A DNA stretch of 64,000 nucleotides from Ailanthus altissimus (taxonomy: Eukaryota > Streptophyta > Magnoliopsida > Sapindales > Simaroubaceae). The DNA lies in assembly GCA_946807835.1 (NCBI GenBank), contig OX327704.1:1426001-1490000 (forward strand), given 5' to 3'. A model generated the notes under the pieces. It worked only from the letters and a program-made list of their open reading frames with translations, searched no databases and had not been told where the DNA came from. The position numbers were made by a program, and so were the translations under genes. Positions 47,597 through 60,083 of the stretch are shown here, piece after piece. Each line of letters opens with the position of its first letter. Positions within the stretch are counted from its first letter, which is position 1.

Positions 47597-48425
47597 GTAT
47601 TATTTTATATTACATGTATATTTTATTTTTTGTATGGTAGTAATTATTCATTGTGGCACCAATTACATATTTAGTCTGTATTTCTAATTTTTATTAATTA
47701 CATATTGAATGGTAATGCCCATAATAATTCATGGTTAAGTTAATTTTTGATGGTTTTTTTTAGATTTTATTTATATGCTAATTAATTGGTGTAGAAATGT
47801 TATTTGTAATCTAAAGAATATTCATGTTCCTATTTTTTTATATTTTTACTTCTATTGTACTTTTTTAAAAGAAGAATTTAAAAAAAATAGAAGAAACACG
47901 GAAAGCAAAAAAGAAAGGAAAATGAAAGAATGGGGTGGCGGTCGAGGAGAAAGGGGAAAGATGTATTTGGGATTTTAATCTGAAAAATATGATTTAGACC
48001 CTTTCAATTTTAACTAATCATAGGTTGGCCAAGATATTTTGCATATTTTATAGATTAATCCGAAACATTTGTAAATTTTGTAAATAAATCCAACAAAATA
48101 ATTTATTCTCACTCAGCACCCTCTAATCTTAGATAATCATAGTTTAGTTAAAAACTTTGAGATATTTGCAAATAGGTTTCAAGTTTGACCTAAATTTATT
48201 TTGGAATTAATTTTGGATATTTGAAAATTTAAAGTTGGTCCAATTTGTTTTAATTTTAGTCTAATTTTATAAAGTTTTATTTGGACTATTTTATTAAAAT
48301 TATTGGGTCCAAAAATATTTTTATTTAATTTTTTTTAAGAAGGCCCAAAGAAATTTTAAGCTTAAAATATGCCCAATTTATTTTTAAAATAAACAGACCA
48401 AAGAAAATTAAAAGGCCCAAATTTG
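47597..48425 (+). other. Leader-like DNA after second copia LTR
   Basis: It matches 22204-23035 closely. Similarity to the first copy stops near 48425; the two copies therefore share a right boundary zone but differ beyond it. Non-coding; the 67-codon frame at 47775 has no motif. Confidence 0.65.
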
Positions 48426-50534
48426 TAAACTTATAAAATGAGACAAGTAAGTGGAGATAACATTATGGAAGAGCCCAAGTTAATTTCAAGGAAGACTTTG
48501 ATGAATTTAGACTTAATTTTAATATTTTTCTTCTTAGAAAAAGTCATAAATTATAGGTTATTTATTTATCTAGTTAATTGATTGAATGAATAACATATCA
48601 TATATATTACGGGTGTCACATTCACATGTCCATACATAAAATATATATTTTTGTACGACATTGATGTTGTAATGAGATTAGGATAAGATTATTGTCATAT
48701 TTTAATATTATATTAATTTATTATTTGACGTAATCTTATTAATTATTTTATGAAGATAAAATTATAAATTAACAAGTGAAACATCATTTTATAAATTAAT
48801 TGGTATATTAAAAAACTTTAAACTCTAAGAATTAAAATATTAAGTGAGAGAGGGCTTTAGGCATCAAGCTTATGGCCTCTATTATTAGTCATACAATAAG
48901 GTAGATTAATGCAATGTCTCAAACCTCGTGAGCTCTCAATAGATGATATTAATCAGAACTAGTTACTAGATAGGACTACCCTAAAAGATAAGTTCTAGTA
49001 TAGGAAGCATGCAAAATTGACTACCCTATGGTGGTTTTTTTTTAATTAGGAAATATAAAGGATTGAAATAATGGTTATGCACTTAAATTAGGTTAATTGA
49101 TATCCTCCATGTAAAGGTCTTGTCAATTAAATTTAAAGACTAAAGAATTGGTAATTTATTATTATTTGATATGAGATATCTAGATAACAATAATAAATTA
49201 GTATGATACTAATCTAATTCATGATGGATATGACTACCCTACAGAGGTATATTCTGAATAAAAATTGAATTACAGATACATAATGTGGTTAAAGAGTTCT
49301 AAATAAATGCATTTCATGTATTCATGCAAAAGTTACACGTGTTTTTAGATAATGTATGCTTATGCATGAATTCATTTTTTTAGAAATCATGTCTTCATTC
49401 AGCCCACTAGTATTCATTCTTAAACAAAACAAGTTAATCAAAAATGATTATATGAATTGAGAAAGGAACTTAGATATTGAACTCACAGCTAAAGGGTACA
49501 GACATGTCTTAATTGATAAATGCCCTCTAAAACCTAATAAAAATGCACTATAAGATAAAATATATGCTTGTAATAGTTACTTGACTAAAGGGCCAATAAC
49601 AATTTGTTAATGTGAAAGGTGTGTGTCACATTACCTTTCACATTAACAAATTGATAACCTGCGTATTAAATCTTCATACCCAGCTCACTCAAGAGTACTT
49701 TTAGAGAGTTGACTGAATCCCTTCCCTCTACTTTGAAGTAGGATGGATTTTTAAGTCAAGCAGAACTCTCTCTTTATCTTTAAATAAGGATAACATACCA
49801 TACCACTTATAAAAACGGTGACGAAAGTTGTCACAAATCAACCATACTTCCTAGATCGGTCCTACTTCACTTCTTTGAGACTTTTTGCACCACTTTAAAA
49901 GGAGACAGTACACGTTCACTGATTATCTATGCATAAAGAAGTTTGTTAATTAAGTCTAGCTTGATAGTTGAAGTTCTTGTTAACCAATTATGTAAATGTT
50001 CTTAGGATTCACATTAAGTTTTCTAACCTTTTTTATGGATGGCAACTTTATAAAGAATGTACTTTTTCCCCCTTTAGCAAAGGATACCCAATTGAGATAG
50101 TAGGTTGGATCATCATCAAAGACAATTGAATATTAAGGAGGAGATTGTTTTACCATTGTGATAAAGCACAAGTGGGAATGTGCAAAAGAAATCCTTTAAA
50201 CAAACAGAGGTACTCATGCCTTCAAACTTGTTGTAGTTAAATCGTCGATAATAGACCAAGTTAGATGGGAATCACCTCTACAAAGCTTGGTTTACTTAGA
50301 GAGACTTAGTTAACTCATAAAGGATATGTTGAGGCTCGAGCCTTTGATACGTAGCTAGTCTTTAGCTAGTTTCTAATATTTTTACCCTTCATTGGTAAAC
50401 AACTATTGGAAGTATTCTTGGGACTGATCAAAGTTATACCTACTTTAATTCCTTTAATAATAACCAGAGAGAGCACCTTTTAAGACATATGCGAACAATC
50501 CAATTACTACCTCTATAAAAAGCATAGGGAAAAC
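48426..50534. other. Unassigned AT-rich DNA with one hairpin
   Basis: No relative in the window and no protein motif. The only marked structure is the perfect inverted repeat at 49600-49653. Confidence 0.4.
49600..49653. repeat. Perfect 21-bp inverted repeat (hairpin)
   Basis: The arm 49600-49620 begins caatttgttaatg, and 49633-49653 is its exact reverse complement. The 12-base loop gtgtgtcacatt can itself pair (tgtg with caca). The arms are not simple-sequence DNA. A transcript would fold into a small RNA-sized stem; a MITE core or a slipped palindrome would look the same. Confidence 0.85.
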
Positions 50535-50825
50535 TTGACCAGAAGACTAGCTAACTTAAGTGCCCACGAAGAGAGATTTCAAATTTTAACTAAGTATGTG
50601 GTAGGCCTTCAACCAACTCTGGGATCTTTTATCACAGAGATGATTTCTTCAAAGCCACCTCTTTGGGATAAAGCACAGACAAATCAAGAACTGAACCATG
50701 CAAAGAAGAGGAACAACAATCAAGAAACTTATTCTTTTTACACGACCCAAAATAGAAGACCTAAAGAAAAGATAGAGTTGGTAAGAGACCGGTTTAAGCA
50801 ACTATTCGACTGCCCGACCCTCTAG
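50535..50825 (+). CDS. Uncharacterised 96-codon open frame (possible element relic)
   Basis: An uninterrupted frame in AT-rich DNA with a charged product (start MTRRLANLSAHEERFQ; middle with many N, K and R). I do not recognise it. Its position before the LTR-like region at 51000-52205 and its gag-like helical, basic character make a retrotransposon fragment more likely than a host gene. No promoter or splice context was identified. Confidence 0.2.
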   Translation: MTRRLANLSAHEERFQILTKYVVGLQPTLGSFITEMISSKPPLWDKAQTNQELNHAKKRNNNQETYSFYTTQNRRPKEKIELVRDRFKQLFDCPTL

Positions 50826-50999
50826 TAGCAAAGAAGTAAATACACTTGTCCCCTTCCTTGCTTCCCATTTTTTATGTGTGACTGGCTTCATCGCAGTCTA
50901 TTCTGTGATGGAGAGATCAAAAGCATTAGGGTCGTAACGTGAATGTGCAATTTCCTTCCTTTCACCAACATCTAGCCTATTAAAGCACCAGCTGATAAG

Positions 51000-52205
51000 G
51001 GTAAATTTGTCATATATTGTTTCATGTTTTCATTTTGATATTTTATTATTTATGAGAATAGATGGCTATTTACATGCAAAAATAGGGACTAAAATAAAAA
51101 ATTTTCAAAGTATGAGTCCATTGCCCCAGCGCTACAAGGATTATTGCCCCAGTGCTGGAACAGTGATCGAAATCAAAAAAATAACCTATTTAAGTCGCAT
51201 CTAGCGCCCCAGCGCCAAACAGTCACCACGCCAATGATAGGCCAGCACCCTAGCGCTAACATCCCACCGCACCAATGGTGAAGACTTTTTCATGTGTCGC
51301 CCCAGCGACAACTGTATAGTGCCCCAGCAGTAGCGCGAGTCCTAGTCCGACGAGAATTGTAATTTTCAAGCTTATATTAATCCCTATAAAAGGCTATCGC
51401 AATTAATAGCAATTCGACGTCTATATCGGTTTGCTGTTAATTGTATCATGATTTATTATTATTTTTACTACTATTCTCTTGTAGCCATGAACTAAATTTA
51501 TTTTCTAGGGTTAATACTTGAACTTAATATGTGTACTTAACTGTCATATCTTTTGAATATTTAATAAACTTAGTTTTTTTTTATATTCAAATTACTTGAT
51601 CTTAATGCTTTAATATTTCTGGCCAATATATGGTGAATGAGTTGGTAATACTGTTGATAAATTCAGAAGAGGAATCATAATATTTAGACCTAGGTAATTT
51701 GATGCATGATTGTAGAGTAACATTCAATGTTGCATATGCAAGTTTCAATTTAGGATAGGAATATACCTAATTGGCATGTATGATCAATAAGGCCTAATCT
51801 TAATGAATCTTAATTTATTACAAGTACCATAGGAATATAGGTACTTGGTAAATTAAGGTGTACTTGCATAACCTTAGAAGAGACTTGAGAATACATTAGT
51901 GTCTTGATCAATAACAAAGACTAAGAAAATTAAATATTAGAGATTAATCATTAGAAAGTATATTGAGAGATAATATTAATCCTAAGTTTTCTTTATATTG
52001 CTATCACATAATTCTCTTTGCATTGTCTTTTTGCTTTTATATTTTCTATATTTATTCTTAGATTTTTATTTTTCTGAATAATTATTAGGAAGACATAATT
52101 TTAGTAATTGGTTAAAAAGAAGAAATTATCCATGTGGGTTCGACATCTGACTTATTTAGTCCTTTTATTACTTGCATACGATAGTGTATATTTACACTTA
52201 ATTTT
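51000..52205 (+). repeat. Probable gypsy-type LTR portion with GC-rich block
   Basis: 51115-51350 repeats the motif gccccagcgc many times in an otherwise AT-rich stretch. The end, around 52125-52200, has the phrase tgtgggttcgacatctgactt followed by a cgatagtgtatatttacactt segment, which resembles the ends of Athila/Tat-type gypsy LTRs. The left boundary and any target duplication could not be set. Non-coding. Confidence 0.4.
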
Positions 52206-52229
52206 AAGATATAGAAATATCGCATCACC

Positions 52230-54034
52230 AGCTCTTCGTCTTCTCTGCCTCTTCTTATACTAATGATGTTCCCATGGTTCGTCAATTACCGAATATACAC
52301 ACTTAAGAGTGACATATAATAGTAATAGATGCTGAGATCAGATCTTGTTCAATCTGCAACAATGGTCTCAGTCTTAAGGGAAAGAGTAGTAAAAAAAAGA
52401 AGAAGAAGTCAAAGAAAGCATCTAATTTAGGATTTGTGCAAATTCATAAAAAGGTACAAGGCTTAAAGAAAAATATTTTCAATATGGCATTAAAGGGTAT
52501 TGAAAGAGAAACTGTCATTTAGTTAAGTTTTTAGTATCTAAAAGGACAACTTATCTTCTAGTAATATTTTTTCATTGAGATATGTTTAGTGGTTGACTCC
52601 ACAGATTCTTGGATAATATATTTTGGATCCATTAATCAAATTTGTAATTCGTTGTAAGGGTTCCAAGATACAAAATCACTCAATGAAGGAGAGATCAGTC
52701 TTAGTCTATAAAATGATACAATTGTTGCAACCAAGGTAGTGGGAGTTTGTCTCTATTTTTATGATTTTAGGACATTAATATCATACCACTGTTTGTTAGT
52801 ACTAGAACTTAAACGCAATTTGATTTTAATTAGTTATTTGAATAACTTTGTATATTTTATTAATTTCACCAAATTATGGTAATCAAAAGAAATAAAAGTC
52901 GTTTATATGTTCTCAAAATAAGAAATTGTTAGTTAGCAGTAATGAAATCTTTCTTGAAGAAGACAATATAAAAGACTTCAAAGTTTAGGAGTAAGATAAT
53001 TTTTAATGAGTTATTTAGGAACTTTAATATTGTGTCTTATAGAGTCAATGACTTAATCCGCAATCCAAATCATAATAACCAACTAGAGCCGGTTATAGAA
53101 CAACAACCACTGGTACTTTGTCATAGTGAGAGGATTATTAGACTTTTAACTAGGTACATGTTAATTGGAGAGTCCTTTTAGGCAATCTCTAATGAGTATG
53201 AACTAGATTCTACTAGCTATAATGAAGCAATGATTGATAAATATGCAAACTATTAGCATAAAGCTACGAAATCAGAAATAAGCTCCATGCATTCTAATAA
53301 AGCTAAGAACTTATAGAGAAACTTGAAGGGATAAGACCTATAGGGTGTAAATGTGCATACAAGAGAAAGAGAGTGGTAAATGGGAAGGTAAAAACTTTTA
53401 AAGTTAGGCTTATTACTAAAGGGAACACTAAAAAAAAAGTATCGATTATAAGGAGATCTTTTGTCGGTAGCCATGCTTAAGTCTATGAGTATTCTCTTAT
53501 CCATTGCAATAAATTGTGATTAAGAGATTTGACAAATGAATGTTAAGATTGCCTTTATTAATTATAATATTAAAGAAAGTATCTATGTGATACTACCAGA
53601 TGGTTTTATAGCTACATGTCAAGAGCATATAATTTGTAAACTATAAAAATCTATCCATAGGCTTAAACAAGTATCAAGATCGTGGAACATTAAATTTGAT
53701 CAAATAATCAAATCATTTAATTTTGATCAAAATCATGATAAACCTTATATTTACAAGAAAATAGATGGGCGGCTGGTGATTTTTCTAATCATGCATTTAG
53801 ATGATATACTAATAATTAAGAATGATATGTGATCGTTATGATTAGATAAAATATGGTGATCTAACCATTCCCATATGAATGATTTAAGAGATGTCAGTAA
53901 CATCTTAAGATCAAAGTATTCAAAGATCTCAAATAAAGAATGTTAGGTTTATTTTAAGGAGAGTATATTAAAAAAATTCTAACTAAATTTGTCGTGCATA
54001 ATTCGAAAAGAGATTGTTACCTTTTAGATATAGA
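52230..54034 (+). pseudogene. Third Ty1/copia relic (gag-protease joined to integrase/RT)
   Basis: 52370-52500 has the lysine-rich gag tail (KGKSSKKKKKKSKK). 52590-52830 resembles the protease start (SWI(I/L)(Y/D)(F/S)G, LELKRNLI). An internal deletion near 52910 then joins it to the integrase-end/RT-start segment (EIFLEEDNIKDFK, TRYMLIGESF at 53145, GVNVHTRKRE near 53345), continuing through RT pieces (FKVRLITKGN near 53400, DGFIATCQEH-like near 53600, a decayed MHLDDILII near 53795) to about 53960. Stops and frameshifts throughout. Family is the same as at 20430 and 45850, but this copy is more decayed and keeps more of RT. Confidence 0.75.
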
Positions 54035-54975
54035 ATTGAACTTTTCTTACGTCTTTTTCATAGAACTTAAAAGAGCAAAAATGTAAATTTGAGTGTGGTA
54101 ATAACAAAATTCAATTGAAAACCATCACTATTTCCTCGAAAGAAGAAACTTTATGATTGTGAAAGTATTTAGCTAATTTATGTAGGAATTTGTTTATATT
54201 TCTTAGCTAAAAAATCGTTCTTTTTGGTCTTACAGTTAATCATACTGATTGATATATTAATGGCAAAAACAGTTACTAAATAATGTGTGTTGAGTATTTT
54301 AGCAAGTGGATGTAAAAAAAAAGAGAGAATATTTTAATATTATCTTTTCATAAGAAATAAAATTTCTCTAGACTACGTTTGGTGAAGCACAATATAAAAA
54401 AAGTACTACTTTAATATTTTAAAATATTATTTTAAAATTACTTGTTAAGGATTAAAATTTCATTTGATGATCTCTTAAATGATAAAGTGAGAGTAACATC
54501 TTATTTTATTATTTCTCTAGAAATTATCTTAAGAAATGTTACTGTATTTCAGGTCAAGTTCAAACATTTTTTATATAAATCAAGTTCAGTTTTAGATGGG
54601 GCAATAACTAAAAATTATAGAAAGGATTAGTTTAATTTTCTAGCTTTCTTTCAATATGAAATTAGAGCTAGAATATTTTGTGGAGAAGAATGATGCGAGA
54701 AATTTGATTAAAAATTATGAGGATATGATTTGGAGTAATTAAAGTGCATTGAGTATGCGAAAAATAAAGACGAACAAAAAAATAGAAAAAAAAGTAAAGG
54801 TGGTGCCCTAGCGTAGGTATCGCAGTGCCAAGTTGTGGGTGTTGTGACATTGCAGACAACACTTGAAAGCTACAGCACCAAGTTTTTAGCAACGCGGGGT
54901 ACGGTGGTCCAATGCCACAGTACCCGGTGTGAGAAAAAGGTTTTTTCTATTTTGTTGAGTTTGCTACTTGCTACA
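54035..54975. repeat. Repeat epsilon, copy 2
   Basis: Partner of 42240-43296. It ends with the GC-rich block 54790-54930 (ggtggtgccctagcg, acgcggggtacggtgg). Continues into 54976-55429, non-coding DNA with no relative seen. Confidence 0.6.
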
Positions 54976-57900
54976 TGTCTCCTTAAAACGCCTCACACAC
55001 ATTTAGAATTAACCTAAATCATCTTAAAACCTTTATAAATGCTCTAAATTGACTTGTAAATACATTTTTATGATATTTAGGTGATCTAAGTGTTCATTAT
55101 AATTTTTAATAAGAGAAAATCTTTATTTACACAAAAGATAATTTTTTATGAGTCTTTCTTATAAAAAACTTACTTTGTAAATACCATAAATTCAATAAGA
55201 AAAAAATATGATCTGAATTCATCGTATACGTAGACAAGTTATAAAACCAAATAAACTTTATGTATTATTTTTTTACTTTCTCTCTAGATTCTTAGTTACT
55301 TTATTGCTGTAATTTATATTTTGTGTTTATTACTTGTTTTAATTACTTTCGCTTTTAACAAAAACAAATATAACTCTTACACGTGAGACTTTGGATAAGT
55401 TGAAATTTGACAAACACACCTATCACCATTTTGTGTTTAAATTAAAACAAAGTGTAATCACCTGAATTTCTTTTAAAAAAGCATATTTATTGATGATTAT
55501 ATTGTTTTGGGTTTAAATTGAACTTTTAGCTGCTCAAAATAAGACTTTTCAATTTAATTAGCATGAAAAATGGCCTCCAATTAAAGTTTTGTAAGACTCT
55601 AAACATTTTTTTAAAGAGGTTGTCCATCATTTTGCTGGGTGAATTTTAAAAGTGGGTATAACGTTAGTTGGGTTAAGTTTTGTTTTATATTTTGGATTCA
55701 TTTTAATTCCTATTTTTAAAAGTTAATTGATTTGGTTGGGTTAAAATTTTAAAATTTTAAATTAAAAAATTAATTATAACTTAAAAATTAAACTAAACTA
55801 GTTCAGTTTTGTCAAGAGAGTCAATTTCAATTACTTCTAGCATATATAAAATCAAGCGATTTAATTTCAAATTTAATTTGTTTAGTCTGAACCAATCCAA
55901 AACTAAATTTGTCCATTCTTAATAAATCTCAATGCCAAGAGCAACTTAAGAATAAACATTGAGCTGCTTCCCAACTCACTCAAATAGGAGATGAGAATAT
56001 ATTATTTAATAATATTAAAAGAGATCTAATATTTTATAACCAAATCTTTGACAGTTGCCACAATGCACCAATTTTACTTTGTCCTAGTTGTTATTTGATT
56101 CTTAATATAAATTAAATTTTAATTACAATATAATTTTCAGAGAAATTAAAATCTAACAATTAAAAGTTGAAAAACTTTGTCTTCATATAAATATTTTAAA
56201 AATATATTTACATATGATTTTATGATTTTGACATAATTGATTGACATTTTTTAATACAAAAAGCAGATTTTTGAAAGGGATTGAATTGGTGTTGGGGGAG
56301 TGTATTGCCAAATTCGAAATATTATATAATATATATTGTGAGATAATATCAAATAAACAAAAAGAAAAATCAAGTCCAAAGTCATATATTACCAAATTTA
56401 AAATATTATATAATTTAATATTTGTTAAATTTGTCAGAATGCATAATTAACTTTCACTAAATTGACATTTTTGACTTCTCAAACATCTCTTTTAGCAGGA
56501 TTTTGTGTGAAACTTTACACATATTTTAAGAAAAATATTAGTTTAATCCTTGAAGTTTAGTATAAATATTCAATTAGTTTACCCAATATTTTGTTTAGTC
56601 GTTGCTGTTGAACAAATAATGTTTGGAATGCATTTTTTGAGATTAGTAAAGTAAATAGATATATTTAATTATGATTAATTATTTCATATTTAATTAAATT
56701 TTAGCTTAGTATACTAAGAAAATGCATTGCCCATTTTTTTATTTATAAAAACATACTAATTGATGTATTTTTAAAAATTTATGAACTAATTGAATAATTC
56801 AAATAAGTTTTTGGGACTAAACTTATATGTATATAAACAATATAATTTTCAGGACTTATTATCATATAAACATTGTCCGCAACTTTTTCATCTCTAATTT
56901 CTCTACTCTCATAAAATTATTAGCTCAAGTTAGTTAAATGTTTATTTAATTCTCAAATGACATATTTCGATCTCTTTTTAACTTTTATCTCACTAACATT
57001 AAATTATATAACTAAATAATATAAATACTTTAAGAGAGATGAGTCAAATTTCTTTATTTATTTTCTTCTCATAATATAAATTGATAATTATTTTGTTTAA
57101 CTTTTTATTTTATTCTTTTTACTCTTTTAATATTTAATATATTTTTAACTTAGTTGATAAATTGGCTTATTTTAAAATCATAATATAACAATATAAATTT
57201 ATTTGTAAGACATTTTCTTAAATCTTGAATCAAGCTTAAGAAAAATTATTTTGTTTGATTGAGTTGTTTTTCAATTATATTATTTAGTATTTATATTAAT
57301 TATTTATGAGTTGTTTTTATTAATTTTAACTTAAAAATAAGTTTAACTTTGATGAGAAGACTGTTATTGAATTTTAAATACGTGATATAATTTTAAATAC
57401 TATATTTTATGAATTTTCTTTAAAATAAATGTTATGATTTTATAATTTTATTATTGTAACTTATAATCCATTCCAAATCCACAACATAACCCATTGCAAG
57501 TCTCGTAAAGAATACATATTTACTAGAACTAGTTTGTAATAAAACTCCAAATTCGCAATGGGTTTAGAATGGATTTAGTATTTTCATTTTTAAAATGAAT
57601 GCAGATATGGATGCAGATGTAGGTTTAATGGTATTTGTCACAAACTCGATTCGCTATCATCCCTACACCTCTAACTCAGGTTAAGGGTTTGAATCATAAT
57701 ATATGTCAAGACAGTTTAGCTCTTTCAATTATGAGGAGATCAATTTAAATTATTTTTACTTAAAAGAATATTATGTAATTAATTTATATATGAACTATAA
57801 TATTTGAGATTTGAGATTTAATACTTGTATCAATAACACTAACATAGAACTCTTATTTCACATAACCTTTTAAACGTTTGACATCCAATTTAGTACCCAA

Positions 57901-58330
57901 TATATGTTGTAATTGAGGTGTTGACATGGAAGATAGGGTAAAAATGTGGTCAAAAAATATTATCACTAAATCTACACTCATTATAAATGCATTATATATA
58001 TGTAGCAATGTATGATAATTACTGATAAAACAACTATATAATAATGTAATGAGACAACTTCATCTAAACTTTCTTCTCAATACCGATATTGACACGGAAG
58101 ATAAGTAAAAAAGGGGTAAAACAAAATCCGGTTACTAAATTTACACTCATTATAAATGCGTATGTAACAAACACGTGAAAATTAATAATTAAATAGTGAT
58201 GTAATAACATGATCAAAGCAATTACACCATTTAAGACTTTTTGGTTAATACATGCGATTAAATAGCATAAATTAAAAAATTTAACCTCACCCATGTTTAT
58301 ATAATAGCATATCAAAATTGAGTCGCTCAG

Positions 58331-59758
58331 ACTAAGACTAAAGCACCGTCACCGATCTGACAACGAAATTCTTTTAAAAGCAATTTTTGACCCCATAAAA
58401 TGCTTTTTCATGCAACAAAATTTGACGACGTTTCAGTCTCAGTCTACTCGACCAATGGCTCACGTGCCCCTTATCTTTTAAACCTTTATTCTCTCATATA
58501 CTACATGATCAAACACTAGTGTCTGATCTGCTTCTCCCTTCAGGGCACTGAAACCAAGAGCTTATTCGTCACTCATTCACAGAAGAAAAATGCAACCTCA
58601 TCTTAAGCATCCCACACTCTCACTCTTGGAACTACATTGTGGATTCAATTATGTGGCATTTTGACAAACACAGATAATATTCTGTAAAGAGTGGTTATTG
58701 GCTTTCCATTGCTCCTAACTGTGTCTCATCCAGCTCTGGCAGTGGTGTTATCCGCAACTGGTGGTAGGCCTTGTGGAATCTAAAGCTTCATAAAAAATTT
58801 AAATATTTTGTTTGAAGAATGTCGCATAGCTAGATCCCTACCTTCTCTAATCTCAGAAGAAATCATGTCCCTGTTGATGACTCGTGTAGTCACTATGCTA
58901 AAGGGGCAGAAAACACTATTTATGCCCTATGACTTTGTGACACGTTAAAGAAAGTACGTCAATCATGCCCTTTCATACATGATTTTTGTATCTCCCATAA
59001 TACATCCATGTTGAATCTTTTGATTGAATGTTGGGCATGCCTACCGCTTAAGAATTTTGAGTTTCTGCTAATTCTTTTCTGGACACTTTGGTTTATCATA
59101 AACTAATTTATTTTGGAACAAAGAGTATTTTTTTTATCAGAGGTGCTGGGTTAGGTGCATTGCTACAAGAATGAATTGATGACTATTTAAGCCCCTCTTT
59201 CTAATACCCCAATATCACCTCATAGATTATGGCTGGCCCTGAGCTGGGATCTATAAAGTTGAACACTGATGTAAGCCTATCCTCAAAACACTTCAAGATC
59301 GGGCTGGGGGTGGTGCTACGGGACTACTCTAGGGTTGTCTTGGCCTCCTCATCCATTCCTATAGAGGCACAGCCTCCTGTGGATATCCTTGAAGCCTTAG
59401 CTCTACTACGAGGACTTCGCCTGGCTAGGTTGCTAGGTATCTCTGCCTTTGAGGTAGTTTCAGATGCTACGGGTGTTATTCAAGACATCAACAATTGCTC
59501 TACTTCTGCCTAGAAGTTAGGCTTGGTACTTCATAACATTATGACAATTGCTTCATCACTCTCTCAATGCTCTTTTAGTCATGCTTATCGCTCATCCAAT
59601 AGGATGGTCCATGAATTAGCACGTTTTGCCCTTAATTTAGATTCTGAAACTATTTGTTATGGCAAGGTACCAACACAAATTGAACATGTTATAATTAAGG
59701 ACATTTCCTCTTGTGTTTTATGAAATTTGACCTTTATATCAATAAAAAAAAAAATTTG
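58331..59758 (+). mobile_element. 5'-truncated L1-type LINE with TSD and A-tail
   Basis: A non-LTR retrotransposon fragment inserted in repeat copy D. It ends with a run of 11 A (59744-59754). Target duplications aaattgagtcgctcag (58315-58330) and aaattgaattgcttag (59759-59774) agree at 13 of 16 positions. Coding remains: the zf-RVT region near 58660-58950 (MWHFDKH, SVKSGYWLS, LPT-like and FSNLRR segments) and RNase H at 59229-59723. 5' truncation and a target duplication of this size are usual for L1 insertion. Confidence 0.9.
59229..59723 (+). pseudogene. LINE RNase H domain (ORF2 C-terminus)
   Basis: Two frames in register, separated by one TAG at about 59511-59513. They read as the plant L1 ORF2 RNase H domain (RVT_3 type): SIKLNTDVSL (first catalytic Asp), GLGVVLRDYSRVV, then EALALLRGLRLA (catalytic Glu), FEVVSDATGVI (third acidic residue), and SHAYRSSNRMVHELAR near the end. 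Upstream ORF2 is truncated and broken, so the product is not made as an active enzyme. It is followed by the tail signal region and the A-run. Confidence 0.88.
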
Positions 59759-60083
59759 AAATTGAATTGCTTAGAAACGTTTTACTAATTAACTATTAAA
59801 GAAATTAAAAAAAAAAAGAATTAAGTTCAATTATCTACTTTGAAGTAGGTGTACTTAAAAAAATATTTCTAAATCAAGTCTCTCAGAAAAGCTTTTATTA
59901 ATTTACTATTAAAGAAAAACAATTTAAAAAAAGTTTAATTATATGATTTATACTTAGAAATATATTATTTTTTTAGTAAGTACCTTTTCAGGCCCATTGG
60001 TATTGGGCTGGTATTGATAGAACCCGACCCAAAAATCGACAACATGGACCTAGGTAGGCCCTGCCAGGCACTCCAAACATAGA

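Larger units (their letters stand above)
55430..60014. repeat. Large repeat, copy D (beta' then alpha), split by a LINE
   Basis: 55430-56510 matches 4350-6390 (beta'), with 56510-57030 extra. 57030-58330 matches 15890-17210 and 1-1215 (alpha), and 59775-60014 matches 1216-1490. It is clearly more diverged than copies A-C. The LINE insertion (58331-59758) and the gypsy element from 60015 interrupt it. Short open frames (for example 56183-56450 and 58064-58315) carry no motif. Confidence 0.72.
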
